Origin: Gammaproteobacteria bacterium | GTDB taxonomy: Bacteria; Pseudomonadota; Gammaproteobacteria; Poriferisulfidales; Oxydemutatoraceae | DNA length: 22,378 nucleotides | Direction: 5' to 3' | NCBI GenBank assembly: GCA_007570905.1 | Contig: RKSI01000027.1 | Location: 1-22,378 of the forward strand | Shown: positions 6,406 through 15,406 of the stretch, piece by piece | Layout of the letters: every line of letters starts with the position of its first letter | Numbering within the stretch: position 1 is the first letter of the stretch | The notes under the pieces: model-generated | What the model saw: the letters and a program-made list of their open reading frames with translations, nothing else | Database searches by the model: none | What the model was told of the DNA's origin: nothing | Translations under genes and position numbers: made by a program

Positions 6406-7518
6406 TCACCCTTCCCGCGCCGCCCCGCCCGCCAGATGCACCGTCGTCGTCGGAAACGCAATCTCGGCGCCGTGCGCGGCGACAATCTCGTGCACCTTCA
6501 TCAGCACCGACTGCTTGACCGCATGAAACTCGCTCCAGTCGGTCGTCCCGGTGTAGGCGTAAATCAGAATGTCCACCGACGACGCCGAAAACTCGTTCAG
6601 GTTCACAATCAGCGTCTTCTCCGCATCAATCGCCGGGTGCTCCCGAAGCATCCGCTTGACATTATCCACAATCGCCGGCACCGCGCCGATGTCGTCGTAA
6701 CGCACACCGATGGCCTCGTTGATCCTGCGGTGGCTCATCCGCGACGGGTTCTCCACCGCGATGTTCGCAAACGCCGAATTCGGAATATACAGCGGGCGCT
6801 GGTCGAAGGTGCGTATGCGCGTCAGCCGCCAGCCGATGTATTCCACGGTGCCCTCAATCTCGCGGTCGGGCGAGCGTATCCAGTCGCCCTCGGTAAAGGG
6901 CCGGTCGAGGTATATCATCAGCCCGCCGAAGAAGTTCGCCAGCAAATCCTTCGCCGCAAAGCCGACGATGATGCCGCCGATGCCGCCGAAAGTCAGCAGC
7001 CCGGCGATGCTGTAGCCCATCGTTTGCAGCATCATCAGCCCGGCGGTGACGACAACCGACGCCCGCAGCAGTTTGTTCAGCGCGCGCGCGCCGGCGCGGT
7101 CGAGTATCTTGCCTTTGCCCTTGCCGTCCTTGCCGTCGCCCGCCAGCAGCCGCGTCTCAAAGCCTTTCAGAAAACGCAGCACAAACCACATCAGCGTCAA
7201 TATCACCAGCAGTTTGCGGACGGTGGCAATCAGCCCGGTCAGATAGGCATCGGCGTCGTGCCACGCGAACTCGGCGGCGTAGGAAATGCCGACGGTCCAG
7301 ACGAACACCGTCAGCGGCCTTTTCAGACTCTCCAGCAGCACATCGTCCCAGGTCGTCGCGGTGCGCCCGGCGCGGTGAAGCAACTGGCGCACCGCCAGGT
7401 TCACCAGCCAACTGGCGATCATCACCGCAAACACAATGACGAACAGCGCCAGCACAAACCACAGCGGCGAGTCCGGGCCGAAACCCAGATAATTGGATTG
7501 GCGTAAAAATTCCTGCAT
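6406..7518 (-). CDS. MscS-family small-conductance mechanosensitive channel
   Basis: This 370-residue inner-membrane protein opens under membrane tension and releases solutes in hypo-osmotic shock. It has several N-terminal membrane segments (LWFVLALFVIVFAVMIASW near residue 20; further ones near 65-90 and 100-120). The MscS pore helix and neck follow: YSIAGLLTFGGIGGIIVGFA, then DLLANFFGGLMIYLDRPFTEGDWI. The cytosolic beta-domain with IEGTVEYIGWRLTRIRTFD and the IPNSAF motif comes next. I chose ATG 7518 rather than the more upstream start at 7671. It has a plausible AGGA ribosome site in GGCAGGAAATC and begins at the natural N-terminus, while the upstream 51 residues overlap nagZ and look non-coding. 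Length and extra helices resemble YbdG/YnaI-type members rather than E. coli MscS (286 residues). It is the last gene of the birA-coaX-nagZ-mscS run, 16 bases after nagZ. Confidence 0.9.
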   Translation of the reverse strand: MQEFLRQSNYLGFGPDSPLWFVLALFVIVFAVMIASWLVNLAVRQLLHRAGRTATTWDDVLLESLKRPLTVFVWTVGISYAAEFAWHDADAYLTGLIATVRKLLVILTLMWFVLRFLKGFETRLLAGDGKDGKGKGKILDRAGARALNKLLRASVVVTAGLMMLQTMGYSIAGLLTFGGIGGIIVGFAAKDLLANFFGGLMIYLDRPFTEGDWIRSPDREIEGTVEYIGWRLTRIRTFDQRPLYIPNSAFANIAVENPSRMSHRRINEAIGVRYDDIGAVPAIVDNVKRMLREHPAIDAEKTLIVNLNEFSASSVDILIYAYTGTTDWSEFHAVKQSVLMKVHEIVAAHGAEIAFPTTTVHLAGGAAREG

Positions 7519-7534
7519 GATTTCCTGCCGGCTC

Positions 7535-8557
7535 CTACCGGCTCCGCTCCAGCAGCGAAACATCCCGCCCGTGGTCGAACGATTCGCGCGAAGCGTCTTG
7601 AAGGCCGCGGCGCGCCGCGCTCCAATGGCGGGCCACGGACGAATTGTAATGCTCAATCTCGCGGTCGGCAAACCCCGCCATCAAATCCCGCGCCATGCCC
7701 CGGTCGTTGCACACCAGCGCGATGTCGCAACCGGCGTCCAGTGCGCGTTTCAGCGCCGCTGTGTCAAGACCGGCGCAGCCGGCCATGCCGAGGTCGTCGC
7801 TGAAAACCGGCCCGCGAAACCCGAGTTGCCCGCGCAGCACATCATGCAGCCAGTAGCGCGACAAACTCGCGGGCGCCGCGTCCGCCGCGGTATAAACGAC
7901 ATGCGACAGCATCACCGCGTCCAGCAGCCCTGCCGCCGCCAGCGTCTTGAACGGCAGCAGGTCGCTTGCGGCAATCTCGTCAAAGCCGCGCCCGTCGCGG
8001 ACAACCTGGTCGTGGGTGTCGCCCGCCGCCGAGCCGTGCCCCGGAAAATGCTTGCCGACGGCCATCATGCCGGCATCGTGCAACCCCCCAATAAACGCGC
8101 GCCCCAGCGCGGCGACGGCGAGCGGGTCGGCGTGAAAGGCGCGCTCGCCGATAACGCCGCTCTTGCCGGTGTTCAAATCCAGCACCGGCGCAAAACTGAA
8201 ATCAACGCCGACGCCGCGCAACTCATGCGCGACAACGCGACCAAACGCACGCGCAACACGCAGCCCCTGCTCGCGGTCGCCGTCATACAAGCGCCCTACG
8301 GCGGCGGGCGCCGGCAACGCGGTGAAATGTTCGCGCAGCCGCTGCACATCGGCGCTTTCCTGGTCCACCGCAATTTGCAAACTGCCGTCCACCGCCCTCA
8401 CCTCGTCGGCCAGGCCGCGCAACTGCTGCGGGTTATGGTAATTGCGCGTGAACAGCACCACGCCGCCCACCAGCGGATGGGCCAGCAAACTCTTCTCTTC
8501 GGATGACAACGCAACGCCGTCCAGCCCGACCATAAACACGCCGTTCATGGCCGCCAT
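7535..8557 (-). CDS. nagZ: beta-N-acetylhexosaminidase, peptidoglycan recycling
   Basis: NagZ (glycoside hydrolase family 3) removes N-acetylglucosamine from anhydro-muropeptides in the cytoplasm during cell-wall recycling. Seen here are GVVLFTRN (32-39), RAVDGSLQIAVDQE, DFSFAPVLDL (119-128), GERAF, KHFPGHGSAAGDTH (169-182) with the family's catalytic Asp/His dyad (Asp180, His182), and FSDDLGM (252-258) with the nucleophile Asp254 or its neighbour. The 340-residue length is normal. One oddity is that the nearly invariant DQEGGRVQR block reads DQESADVQR (65-73): Gly-Gly-Arg is replaced by Ser-Ala-Asp while everything around is kept. The gene overlaps the end of coaX by 13 bases and is followed by mscS after 16 bases. 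Two ATG codons (8557 and 8548) are possible starts. Confidence 0.93.
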   Translation of the reverse strand: MAAMNGVFMVGLDGVALSSEEKSLLAHPLVGGVVLFTRNYHNPQQLRGLADEVRAVDGSLQIAVDQESADVQRLREHFTALPAPAAVGRLYDGDREQGLRVARAFGRVVAHELRGVGVDFSFAPVLDLNTGKSGVIGERAFHADPLAVAALGRAFIGGLHDAGMMAVGKHFPGHGSAAGDTHDQVVRDGRGFDEIAASDLLPFKTLAAAGLLDAVMLSHVVYTAADAAPASLSRYWLHDVLRGQLGFRGPVFSDDLGMAGCAGLDTAALKRALDAGCDIALVCNDRGMARDLMAGFADREIEHYNSSVARHWSAARRGLQDASRESFDHGRDVSLLERSR

Positions 8558-9294
8558 CTGCGCGCCTCACCGACAATCACCATGCCCTCAAACACCAGAT
8601 TCGGCGCGTGCAGAAAATCCCCCGCCGTTACCTCGGCCAGCGCCTGCACGCCGCCGCCGGCGCCGACAATCAGCGCGTCGTCGTCGCCGTGCCGGCGCAG
8701 GTCGCCGATGATGCCGTCAAGCGCCGCGTGCAGCATGCGCCGGCAGCCGGCGCCGATGGCGGCGGCGGTGTCGGTCGCCGGCACATCGTCCGCGTCGGCG
8801 TCCGCCGCGCCGAGGCGGTGCGTGCCGCGACGCAGCGCGTCGTGCAGCAACCCGGCGCCGGGCACAATCACGCCGCCGTGGTGCAAACCGCTGCCGTCGA
8901 GATAATCCAGCGTCACCGCGGTGCCGCAATCAACCACAATGCACGAACGCCCAACGCGGTGCCACGCCGCAACCAGCGCAAGGCAGCGATCCACTCCAAG
9001 TTGCTCAGGCCGGTAGCGCGTCGCAACGCCGCAAACCGGCAACTCCGGCGACAGCGCAACCGGCTCAACGCCGAAGACATCGCGCACTGTTTGTGCAAAG
9101 CGCGCGTCGTGCTCCGCGCCGGCGACGCTGGCGACATGCACCGCCTGCGGCGCCCGGCCCAGATGGTTTGCAAACGATGCACGCAGGCCGGCGGCAAGGT
9201 CGTTCACCGGCACCGCATCGCAGAAAGCGACGGCGTCTTGCTCATAACGCGCGTATTTGCAGCGGCTGCTGCCGATGTCCGCGAGCAGTCTCAC
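8545..9294 (-). CDS. coaX: type III pantothenate kinase
   Basis: CoaX phosphorylates pantothenate, the first step of coenzyme A synthesis, and belongs to the ASKHA fold. The N-terminal phosphate loop LLADIGSSRCKYA holds Asp6. YRPEQLGVDRCLALVAAW (94-111) holds Asp102, VVDCGTAVTLD (120-130) holds Asp122, and HGGVIVPG plus the late TDTAAAIGAG block complete the pattern. Length (249 residues) is typical. Its start overlaps the birA stop by four bases (9291-9294, ATGA), the common birA-coaX arrangement in proteobacteria, and its end overlaps nagZ by 13 bases. Type III enzymes resist feedback by coenzyme A. A short Asp/Ala-rich stretch (163-172) is milder than the inserts in lpxB and birA. Confidence 0.94.
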   Translation of the reverse strand: MRLLADIGSSRCKYARYEQDAVAFCDAVPVNDLAAGLRASFANHLGRAPQAVHVASVAGAEHDARFAQTVRDVFGVEPVALSPELPVCGVATRYRPEQLGVDRCLALVAAWHRVGRSCIVVDCGTAVTLDYLDGSGLHHGGVIVPGAGLLHDALRRGTHRLGAADADADDVPATDTAAAIGAGCRRMLHAALDGIIGDLRRHGDDDALIVGAGGGVQALAEVTAGDFLHAPNLVFEGMVIVGEARRWRP

Positions 9295-10211
9295 AGGCGC
9301 ACGCTCACTTCCTCGCAGCGGCAGGTCCGGATGCCGCCATGCGCCTGCACACGCAGCCGCGCCTCGCGGTTGACGCCTTTGGCGATGCCGCTGAAAGAGC
9401 CGCTGGACGAGACCACCTCCACCGGCCTGCCGTTCAGAAAATCAAGCGGCGCGAAACGCCTGGCCATCGCCGCGACACCGGCGGACGCGATGCAGTCGGC
9501 GGCCTCAACAACGGCCTCGACAACCATCGCCGCAATGCCTTCAACGGCGGGCGCCGCCAACCCCGCCTCTTCCAGCGTCGTCCACGGGCGTTCAATCGCC
9601 GCGCCCGCCCGCACCGGCAGCGACACATTCAGGCCGACGCCGGCCACGCACAGCGTACCGCGCCGCTCCACCAACACGCCGCCAAGTTTGGCCCCAAGGC
9701 TTACGCCAGGTTTTGCGCCGGGGCTTGCGCCGAGTTTGGCGTCGGGATTTGCGCCGGCGCCCGCGCCGCCATCCGCACCAGCGCCCGCGCCAACGCCCAC
9801 ACCGCGCACACCGTCACAATACAAATCATTCGGCCACTTGACGCCGACGCCGCGCACGCCCGCCTTTTGCAAACGCCGCGCCAGCGCCGTTGCCGTCATC
9901 AGACCCAGCCACGCGGCGCGCGTTTCACCGACGCGCGCGCGCCACGCCGCCGACAGATACACGCCGCCGCCCGGCGGTGAAACCCAGGTGTTGCCGAAGC
10001 GTCCGCGCCCCGCCGTCTGCGATTGCGCGAGGCACAAGTCGAACAAACCGTCGCCGGGCGCGCCCGCGTCTTCAGCGGCGTGCGCCAGCAGTTCATCGCT
10101 GGTTGAGGCGGCGGTGTCGAGCACGCAAAGCGAGGCGATGCGACGCCTGGTTTTTGCCGGCAAGTGTTCCAGCAGGCGGGCGGATTCAAACGGGGACGCG
10201 GGGGGCTGCAC
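9291..10211 (-). CDS. birA: biotin-[acetyl-CoA-carboxylase] ligase
   Basis: BirA makes biotinyl-AMP and attaches biotin to the carrier lysine of acetyl-CoA carboxylase. The ligase signature is clear: AQSQTAGRGRFGNTWVSPPGG, VYLSAAW, VKWPNDLYCDG and KLGGVLVE, then GVGLNVS and a C-terminal SH3-like domain ending KGVNREARLRV. No N-terminal winged helix is present, so a repressor role like that of E. coli BirA is unlikely. The frame is open to an ATG at 10301, but that start lies inside the divergent yceI gene. I prefer the GTG at 10211 (306 residues), with AAGG just upstream as a weak ribosome site. A Gly/Ala-rich insert of about 42 residues splits the domain between YCDG and KLGG. First gene of birA-coaX-nagZ-mscS. 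Confidence 0.9.
   Translation of the reverse strand: MQPPASPFESARLLEHLPAKTRRRIASLCVLDTAASTSDELLAHAAEDAGAPGDGLFDLCLAQSQTAGRGRFGNTWVSPPGGGVYLSAAWRARVGETRAAWLGLMTATALARRLQKAGVRGVGVKWPNDLYCDGVRGVGVGAGAGADGGAGAGANPDAKLGASPGAKPGVSLGAKLGGVLVERRGTLCVAGVGLNVSLPVRAGAAIERPWTTLEEAGLAAPAVEGIAAMVVEAVVEAADCIASAGVAAMARRFAPLDFLNGRPVEVVSSSGSFSGIAKGVNREARLRVQAHGGIRTCRCEEVSVRL
9684..9809 (-). repeat. low-complexity in-frame insert in birA
   Basis: About 126 bases of GGC/GCN-rich sequence encode Val-Gly, Ala-Gly and then repeated Gly-Ala-Lys/Ser-Pro/Leu units. Near-repeats of GCCAAACT(C/T)GGC and GGCGCAA(A/G)(C/A)CC are visible. It lies between the biotinyl-AMP site WPNDLYCDG and the strand KLGGVLVE, in a position where most BirA proteins have only a short turn. 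Confidence 0.75.
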
Positions 10212-10285
10212 GGGCCTTATTGTACATGGCGCCGCCGCCGATGCGATAGAATACGCCGCAAACCCAACCAAAACCCGGAGCGACC

Positions 10286-10867
10286 ATGACCGACAAAACA
10301 CAAAAAACCGTTCGCAATTTCTGCGCCGCCGCCGTCCTCGCGCTGGCCGCGCCCTGCGTCCCCGCCGCCGACTACGACATTGACCCGGCGCACTCCTTTA
10401 TCCAGTTTCGCGTCAAACATCTCGGCTTCAGTTGGCTGGTCGGAAGGTTCAACAAATTTTCCGGTTCCTTCCATTACGACACCGGCAACCCCGCCGCGAG
10501 CAAGATTGAACTGGAAGTGGAAACCGCGAGCGTGGACAGCAACCACGCCGAACGCGACAAGCACCTTCGCAACGAGGACTTTCTCGATGTCACCAAACAC
10601 CCGAAGGCGGTCTTCAAGAGCACGCGCTATGAAGGCGACGCCGACGGCGGCAAGATGCACGGCATGCTGACGCTGCACGGACGTACCAATCCGATGGTCA
10701 TCTCCATCAGCAAAATCGGCGAGGGCGACGACCCGTGGGGCGGCTACCGCGTCGGCTTTGAGGGCTGGGTTACCTTCGCGCGCGCCGACTACGACATGAA
10801 CTTCGACCTCGGCCCGTCGGCGAAAAATGTCGAGATGGACCTGTATGTGGAGGGCATCCGCCGCTGA
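10286..10867 (+). CDS. YceI-family periplasmic lipid-binding protein
   Basis: This 193-residue protein begins with a signal peptide (basic MTDKTQKTVRN, hydrophobic FCAAAVLALAAPCV, likely cleavage after PAA). The YceI beta-barrel follows: YDIDPAHSFIQFRVKHLGFSW, GRFNKFSGSFHYD, SKIELEVETASVDSNHAERDKHLRNEDFLDV and FEGWVTFARADYDMNF. Family members bind polyisoprenoids such as ubiquinone-8 in the periplasm. Length and motifs are full. GGAG in CGGAGCGACC lies just before ATG. It is directly followed by a cytochrome b561 gene with a one-base TGATG overlap, a pairing common in proteobacteria that suggests a shared quinone-related job. A TAGAAT -10-like box at 10247-10252 could be its promoter, although no convincing -35 box is seen. 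Confidence 0.92.
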   Translation: MTDKTQKTVRNFCAAAVLALAAPCVPAADYDIDPAHSFIQFRVKHLGFSWLVGRFNKFSGSFHYDTGNPAASKIELEVETASVDSNHAERDKHLRNEDFLDVTKHPKAVFKSTRYEGDADGGKMHGMLTLHGRTNPMVISISKIGEGDDPWGGYRVGFEGWVTFARADYDMNFDLGPSAKNVEMDLYVEGIRR

Positions 10868-11432
10868 TGCCCAAAACACCGACGCCGGCGGCGGAGCGAA
10901 CATCAACCCCGGTGCCGCAGCGTTACGACGGCGTCGCGCGCGCGCTGCACTGGCTGATTGCGGCGCTGATACTCGGGCTGGTCGCGCTCGGCTGGTGGCT
11001 GACGCAGATGAGTTACTACGACAGATGGTACCAGGACGCGCTGTTCTGGCACCGCGCGCTCGGCATGGCGGTGCTGCCGCTGGCGGCGTGGCAGATTGTC
11101 CGGCGCGCGGTGCGCGGCACGCCGGCGCCGGCGCCGGGTCTCGCCGCTTGGGAGCGCGCCGCGGCAAAGGCGGCGCACCGCGCGTTCTTCGCGCTGATGT
11201 TCGCGCTGCCGCTGAGCGGTTATGTCATCTCCACTTCCGCCGGCGCGCCGGTGCCGCTGCCGGGCGGCCTTGCAATTCCGGCGCTGTTTGAGGCCGGCGA
11301 CGCCGCGCGCGACGCCGCCGTGTCGCTGCACTACTGGCTTGGCTACGGCGTCGCCGCGCTGGCCGCGGTGCACGCGGCGGCGGCGTTCAAGCACCAGTGG
11401 CTGGACGGCGCCGGCGTGCTGCGGCGAATGGT

Positions 11433-11436
<4 letters not shown>
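10867..11436 (+). CDS. cytochrome b561 (di-haem inner-membrane protein)
   Basis: This 189-residue membrane protein has four hydrophobic helices. Their placed histidines are typical of bacterial cytochrome b561: RALHWLIAALILGL (His28), ALFWHRALGMAVLPL (His62), KAAHRAFFALMFALPLSGYV, and VSLHYWLGYGVAALAAVHAAAAFKHQW. Two b-type haems would be held between helices. The family transfers electrons between quinol and periplasmic acceptors. ATG overlaps the yceI stop by one base (TGATG at 10865-10869), and its own stop overlaps the glnS start (ATGA at 11433-11436), so the three are probably one transcript. The Pro/Thr/Ala-rich first 17 residues are cytosolic and unremarkable. Confidence 0.9.
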
Positions 11437-13121
<1,685 letters not shown>

Positions 13122-13285
13122 GAAAAGGTCCCGGCGCGTGCGCCGATGCCGCCGGTGCGCTTGGCCTGGACTGCCGAAACAGAGGCCAAGAACGGGGCAG
13201 CCAATCATTGGTATTGCCACCCATCGGACACTCCACGCCCGCTCTCACCGCAGGAATGACACCCCAAGCCCGGATGGGCGCCGTG

Positions 13286-14650
13286 TCATCCGCCGTCGGA
13301 TACGGTGCGCTGGCAGTCGTCCGTCACCCTGGCGACCTTTCTCTTCGTATCCAGCGGAAAGAAAAACTCCTCCGGCAAGCGCCGCCGGGTTTGCGGGTGG
13401 CGCAGCGTGCGTTTGGCGACAAAATCAAACAGCAGACGGTTGTAGCCGAAAATTTCATCCAGCCAGCGCCGCTCGTCCTTGCTGATCATGCCGCGCTCGG
13501 CCAGCCCTTCGGTCGGGTTCAGGAAAGTCAGCGCCGGCACCGGATAATCGCTGCCGTTTATCACCCGGTTGTGCAGCGGCCCTCCTTGCTCGGCCTTTTC
13601 CATCAGCCGCACCAGAAAGTGGCGCGAATCGCCGGCGAACCTGTTGCCAATCAGCATCACCGAAATCTCGCTGAACAGCGTGTCTTTGTATTCCTCCAGC
13701 GCCATCAGCCGCATCAGGCCGTCGAAATAGGTCGCGCCGGTGTCCGGATGCCTGCCCCTGCGCGCGCTGTGCAGCGCGACGACGGGCACGCCGCAATCCA
13801 GCGCCGGACGCAGTTTTTCCGGGGCGCTGAAATGCTGGTGCGCCTCGCTTTTCACGCGCATCGCATGCTCGCGCCCGGTGTGTGTCAGCAGCACCATGTC
13901 CCTCCCGGCCATCTCGCGGTAGTAGCCGGCGGGGACTTTCTCCGGGTCAATGTTCATTGATGACGGCAGCCACTTGATGTAGCGAACGCCGTGCTCCGCA
14001 AGCCACGCCAGTTGCCGCCGGTAATCGCGGCGGTACGGATGCACCGAGCCGACCGCAACCACGCGCGCGAGGCTGCGTGTGTCCGCCGCCGCCGCCAAAT
14101 CGCGGTTCAGGCGCGCGCTTAAATCCACGACATAATCGTTCGGGATATGCAGGTCGGTGTACTCCTCCGACAACTCGCCGTTCTCGTCGTGGAAGTAGTC
14201 CAGAGCATACAGATAAAAATGGCTTTCAACCGCGCCCGCCGCATAACGGCGCTGCACATCCTGAAAATGCAGCAGCAGGTCCAGCAGCCGCTTCTCGTAC
14301 TGCTGCTCCAGCAGGTCGAGGTCGTCCACGCCGCTGGCGCCCATGAAAGCCCGCGTCTTCAGCCACAAATATGGATGCAGGACGCTGTCCAGATCCGGGT
14401 TCAGGTAGGCACTGCGGCTGGCCGTCGTCGTGCCGCGCGCAATGGCGTGCAGATGATGGTCCGCCAGCACCAGCCCGCCGTCCGCCGCGTCAAACGTGAC
14501 ATCCTGCGCCAGCAAACTCTTCGCGCCGTCGCTGATGTTCGCATCCATCTCCGCCGGCGCCCCGCGAAATTCCCCGCCCACCCAGGCACAACCCGCACCC
14601 AAAAACGCGGAGGAAATGGCGGCGAACGCCAGATTCTTCATGTTGTTCAT
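13286..14650 (-). CDS. secreted or lipoprotein amidohydrolase (metal-dependent TIM-barrel hydrolase)
   Basis: The N-terminus MKNLAFAAISSAFLGAGC looks like a signal peptide with a lipoprotein-like cysteine, but the lipobox is atypical (Gly at -3), so periplasmic or membrane-anchored location is inferred. The rest resembles amidohydrolase_2 proteins. A metal-binding His-x-His lies in LADHHLHAIA; further features are RYIKWLPSSMNIDP, VLLTHTGREHA, VVALHSARRGRHPDTG and a late INGSDYP aspartate. About 450 residues is long for the family, with an extra helical region before the barrel core. The substrate is unknown. Starts at GTG 14668, ATG 14650 and ATG 14641 are all possible and none has a good Shine-Dalgarno sequence. 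A TATAAT box at 14676-14681 would put the transcript start close to them. It stands alone and converges on glnS. Confidence 0.78.
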   Translation of the reverse strand: MNNMKNLAFAAISSAFLGAGCAWVGGEFRGAPAEMDANISDGAKSLLAQDVTFDAADGGLVLADHHLHAIARGTTTASRSAYLNPDLDSVLHPYLWLKTRAFMGASGVDDLDLLEQQYEKRLLDLLLHFQDVQRRYAAGAVESHFYLYALDYFHDENGELSEEYTDLHIPNDYVVDLSARLNRDLAAAADTRSLARVVAVGSVHPYRRDYRRQLAWLAEHGVRYIKWLPSSMNIDPEKVPAGYYREMAGRDMVLLTHTGREHAMRVKSEAHQHFSAPEKLRPALDCGVPVVALHSARRGRHPDTGATYFDGLMRLMALEEYKDTLFSEISVMLIGNRFAGDSRHFLVRLMEKAEQGGPLHNRVINGSDYPVPALTFLNPTEGLAERGMISKDERRWLDEIFGYNRLLFDFVAKRTLRHPQTRRRLPEEFFFPLDTKRKVARVTDDCQRTVSDGG

Positions 14651-14675
14651 CGCTATATGGAAATTCACCGGCGGG

Positions 14676-14681
14676 ATTATA
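14676..14681 (-). promoter_or_regulatory. -10 box of the amidohydrolase gene
   Basis: A perfect TATAAT on the minus strand lies 26 bases before ATG 14650. No recognisable -35 box is seen 16-18 bases upstream, so the promoter call is tentative. The leader would be very short, consistent with the missing ribosome site. Confidence 0.35.
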
Positions 14682-14820
14682 CAACAAGGTGGTGGAGTTT
14701 ATTTTGCCGGCCATTGGTTGGCACGGTCATGCACCGGGCAGTTCACCAAAAGATTTCTTCAGGCCATTGCTCTTTCTTTACTTTATAGCGGCTTTGGTTG
14801 CATTAGTATATGCATTCATC

Positions 14821-14842
14821 ACCCCGGTTAATCCGGGGTTTT
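14821..14842 (+). terminator. orphan intrinsic terminator on the plus strand
   Basis: ACCCCGG (14821-14827), a TTAAT loop, CCGGGGT (14833-14839) and then TTT form a compact 7-bp G+C-rich hairpin with a short T-run in the rightward direction. Read leftward it is followed by GATGAATG, with no T-run. Both flanking genes run leftward, so no annotated plus-strand gene ends here. Confidence 0.55.
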
Positions 14843-14873
14843 CCGCTTCCTTGCCTGGCATATGTCGAGAAAG

Positions 14874-15302
14874 TTATGGAGTGGTCTGTGTGCGCCGCCA
14901 ATTTAATTTTTTCTTGCTCTCGTCCTGCGGGCGCCGGCCTGCTTCCAGTATCGGCAAGCCGGCTTCGGTCGGGATGTAAATGATTTGCCTGGCATGTCCG
15001 TTGCGGATGCTTTCACCCAGATCGCCCAGAAATTCCTGATAGCGGTAGGCCGGGTATCTGCTAGCCGCTTCGCCGACGATTCTAATCGCATCGGCGCGTT
15101 CCTGAGCCGCAAGTTTTTCGGCCTTGGCTTGTTCCACCAGCACCTTGCGCGAATTTTCCGCCCGCGCCAAATCGGCCTGGCCCTGCTTGCTCGCCGACCA
15201 CACGCTATACACGCGGTACGACCCCGCCAGCGCAAACAGCAGTGCCGCACCGACAATCGCGGCAACCATGGCGAGGAGTCCTTTTTTGATTAAATCATTC
15301 AT
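14874..15302 (-). CDS. short membrane protein resembling an SPFH/band-7 C-terminal segment
   Basis: This 142-residue protein has one N-terminal membrane helix (residues about 8-30). An Ala/Glu/Lys-rich helical stretch follows (LARAENSRKVLVEQAKAEKLAAQERADAIRI, split at 46-75), then VGEAASRYPAYRYQEFLGDLGESI, and a strand-like QIIYIPTEAGLPILEAGR. The last parts resemble the tail of SPFH/band-7 (prohibitin, HflK/C-like) proteins, but the SPFH core domain is absent. It may be a stand-alone scaffold relative or a phage-type membrane protein. I chose ATG 15302 over ATG 15308 because GGGAG at 15310-15314 is 7 bases from the former and only 1 from the latter. Function is unknown. Confidence 0.7.
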   Translation of the reverse strand: MNDLIKKGLLAMVAAIVGAALLFALAGSYRVYSVWSASKQGQADLARAENSRKVLVEQAKAEKLAAQERADAIRIVGEAASRYPAYRYQEFLGDLGESIRNGHARQIIYIPTEAGLPILEAGRRPQDESKKKLNWRRTQTTP

Positions 15303-15345
15303 GTTCATTCTCCCAAGTGATGAAAAACGGCGAAGGCAATACCCT

Positions 15346-15400
15346 CTCCGGTTGTCTGTTTGTTAATGGAATGCATATTATATTGTTCGCACAACCGGAG
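15346..15400. repeat. 10-bp inverted repeat flanking a promoter
   Basis: CTCCGGTTGT (15346-15355) and its exact complement ACAACCGGAG (15391-15400) lie 45 bases apart centre to centre. One arm sits in the promoter spacer beside the -35 box and the other about 15-25 bases downstream of the expected transcript start. Possible roles are paired regulator sites; the 35-base gap makes a simple RNA hairpin less likely, and the outer arm is not transcribed. Confidence 0.5.
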
Positions 15401-15406
15401 TATCAA
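15377..15406 (-). promoter_or_regulatory. sigma-70 promoter of the SPFH-like gene
   Basis: On the minus strand TTGATA (15401-15406) is followed after 18 bases by a perfect TATAAT (15377-15382). The start would be near 15370, with a leader of about 67 bases. The spacer next to the -35 box contains one arm of the inverted repeat described separately. Confidence 0.65.

Noticed and set aside
4965..6485. Long open minus-strand frame opposite lpxB
   Set aside because: Arg/Gly/Ala-rich translation without motifs, produced by the high GC content opposite a clear lpxB gene.
7519..7671. N-terminal extension of the MscS-type channel
   Set aside because: It overlaps the end of nagZ and encodes Arg-rich residues without a membrane segment; ATG 7518 has a ribosome site and a natural N-terminus.
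10212..10301. N-terminal extension of BirA to an ATG at 10301
   Set aside because: It would start inside the divergent yceI coding region and removes any space for promoters; GTG 10211 is preferred.
8608..10383. Long open plus-strand frame opposite coaX and birA
   Set aside because: Both minus-strand genes carry complete family motifs; the opposite frame is Arg/Ala/Pro/Thr-rich and resembles nothing.
10217..11167. Minus-strand frame opposite yceI and cytochrome b561
   Set aside because: It runs across two well-supported plus-strand genes and has no recognisable domain.
14689..14979. Plus-strand frame with one hydrophobic stretch
   Set aside because: Its second half runs opposite the SPFH-like gene and through a terminator hairpin; no ribosome site. 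Kept only as a question in the terminator finding.
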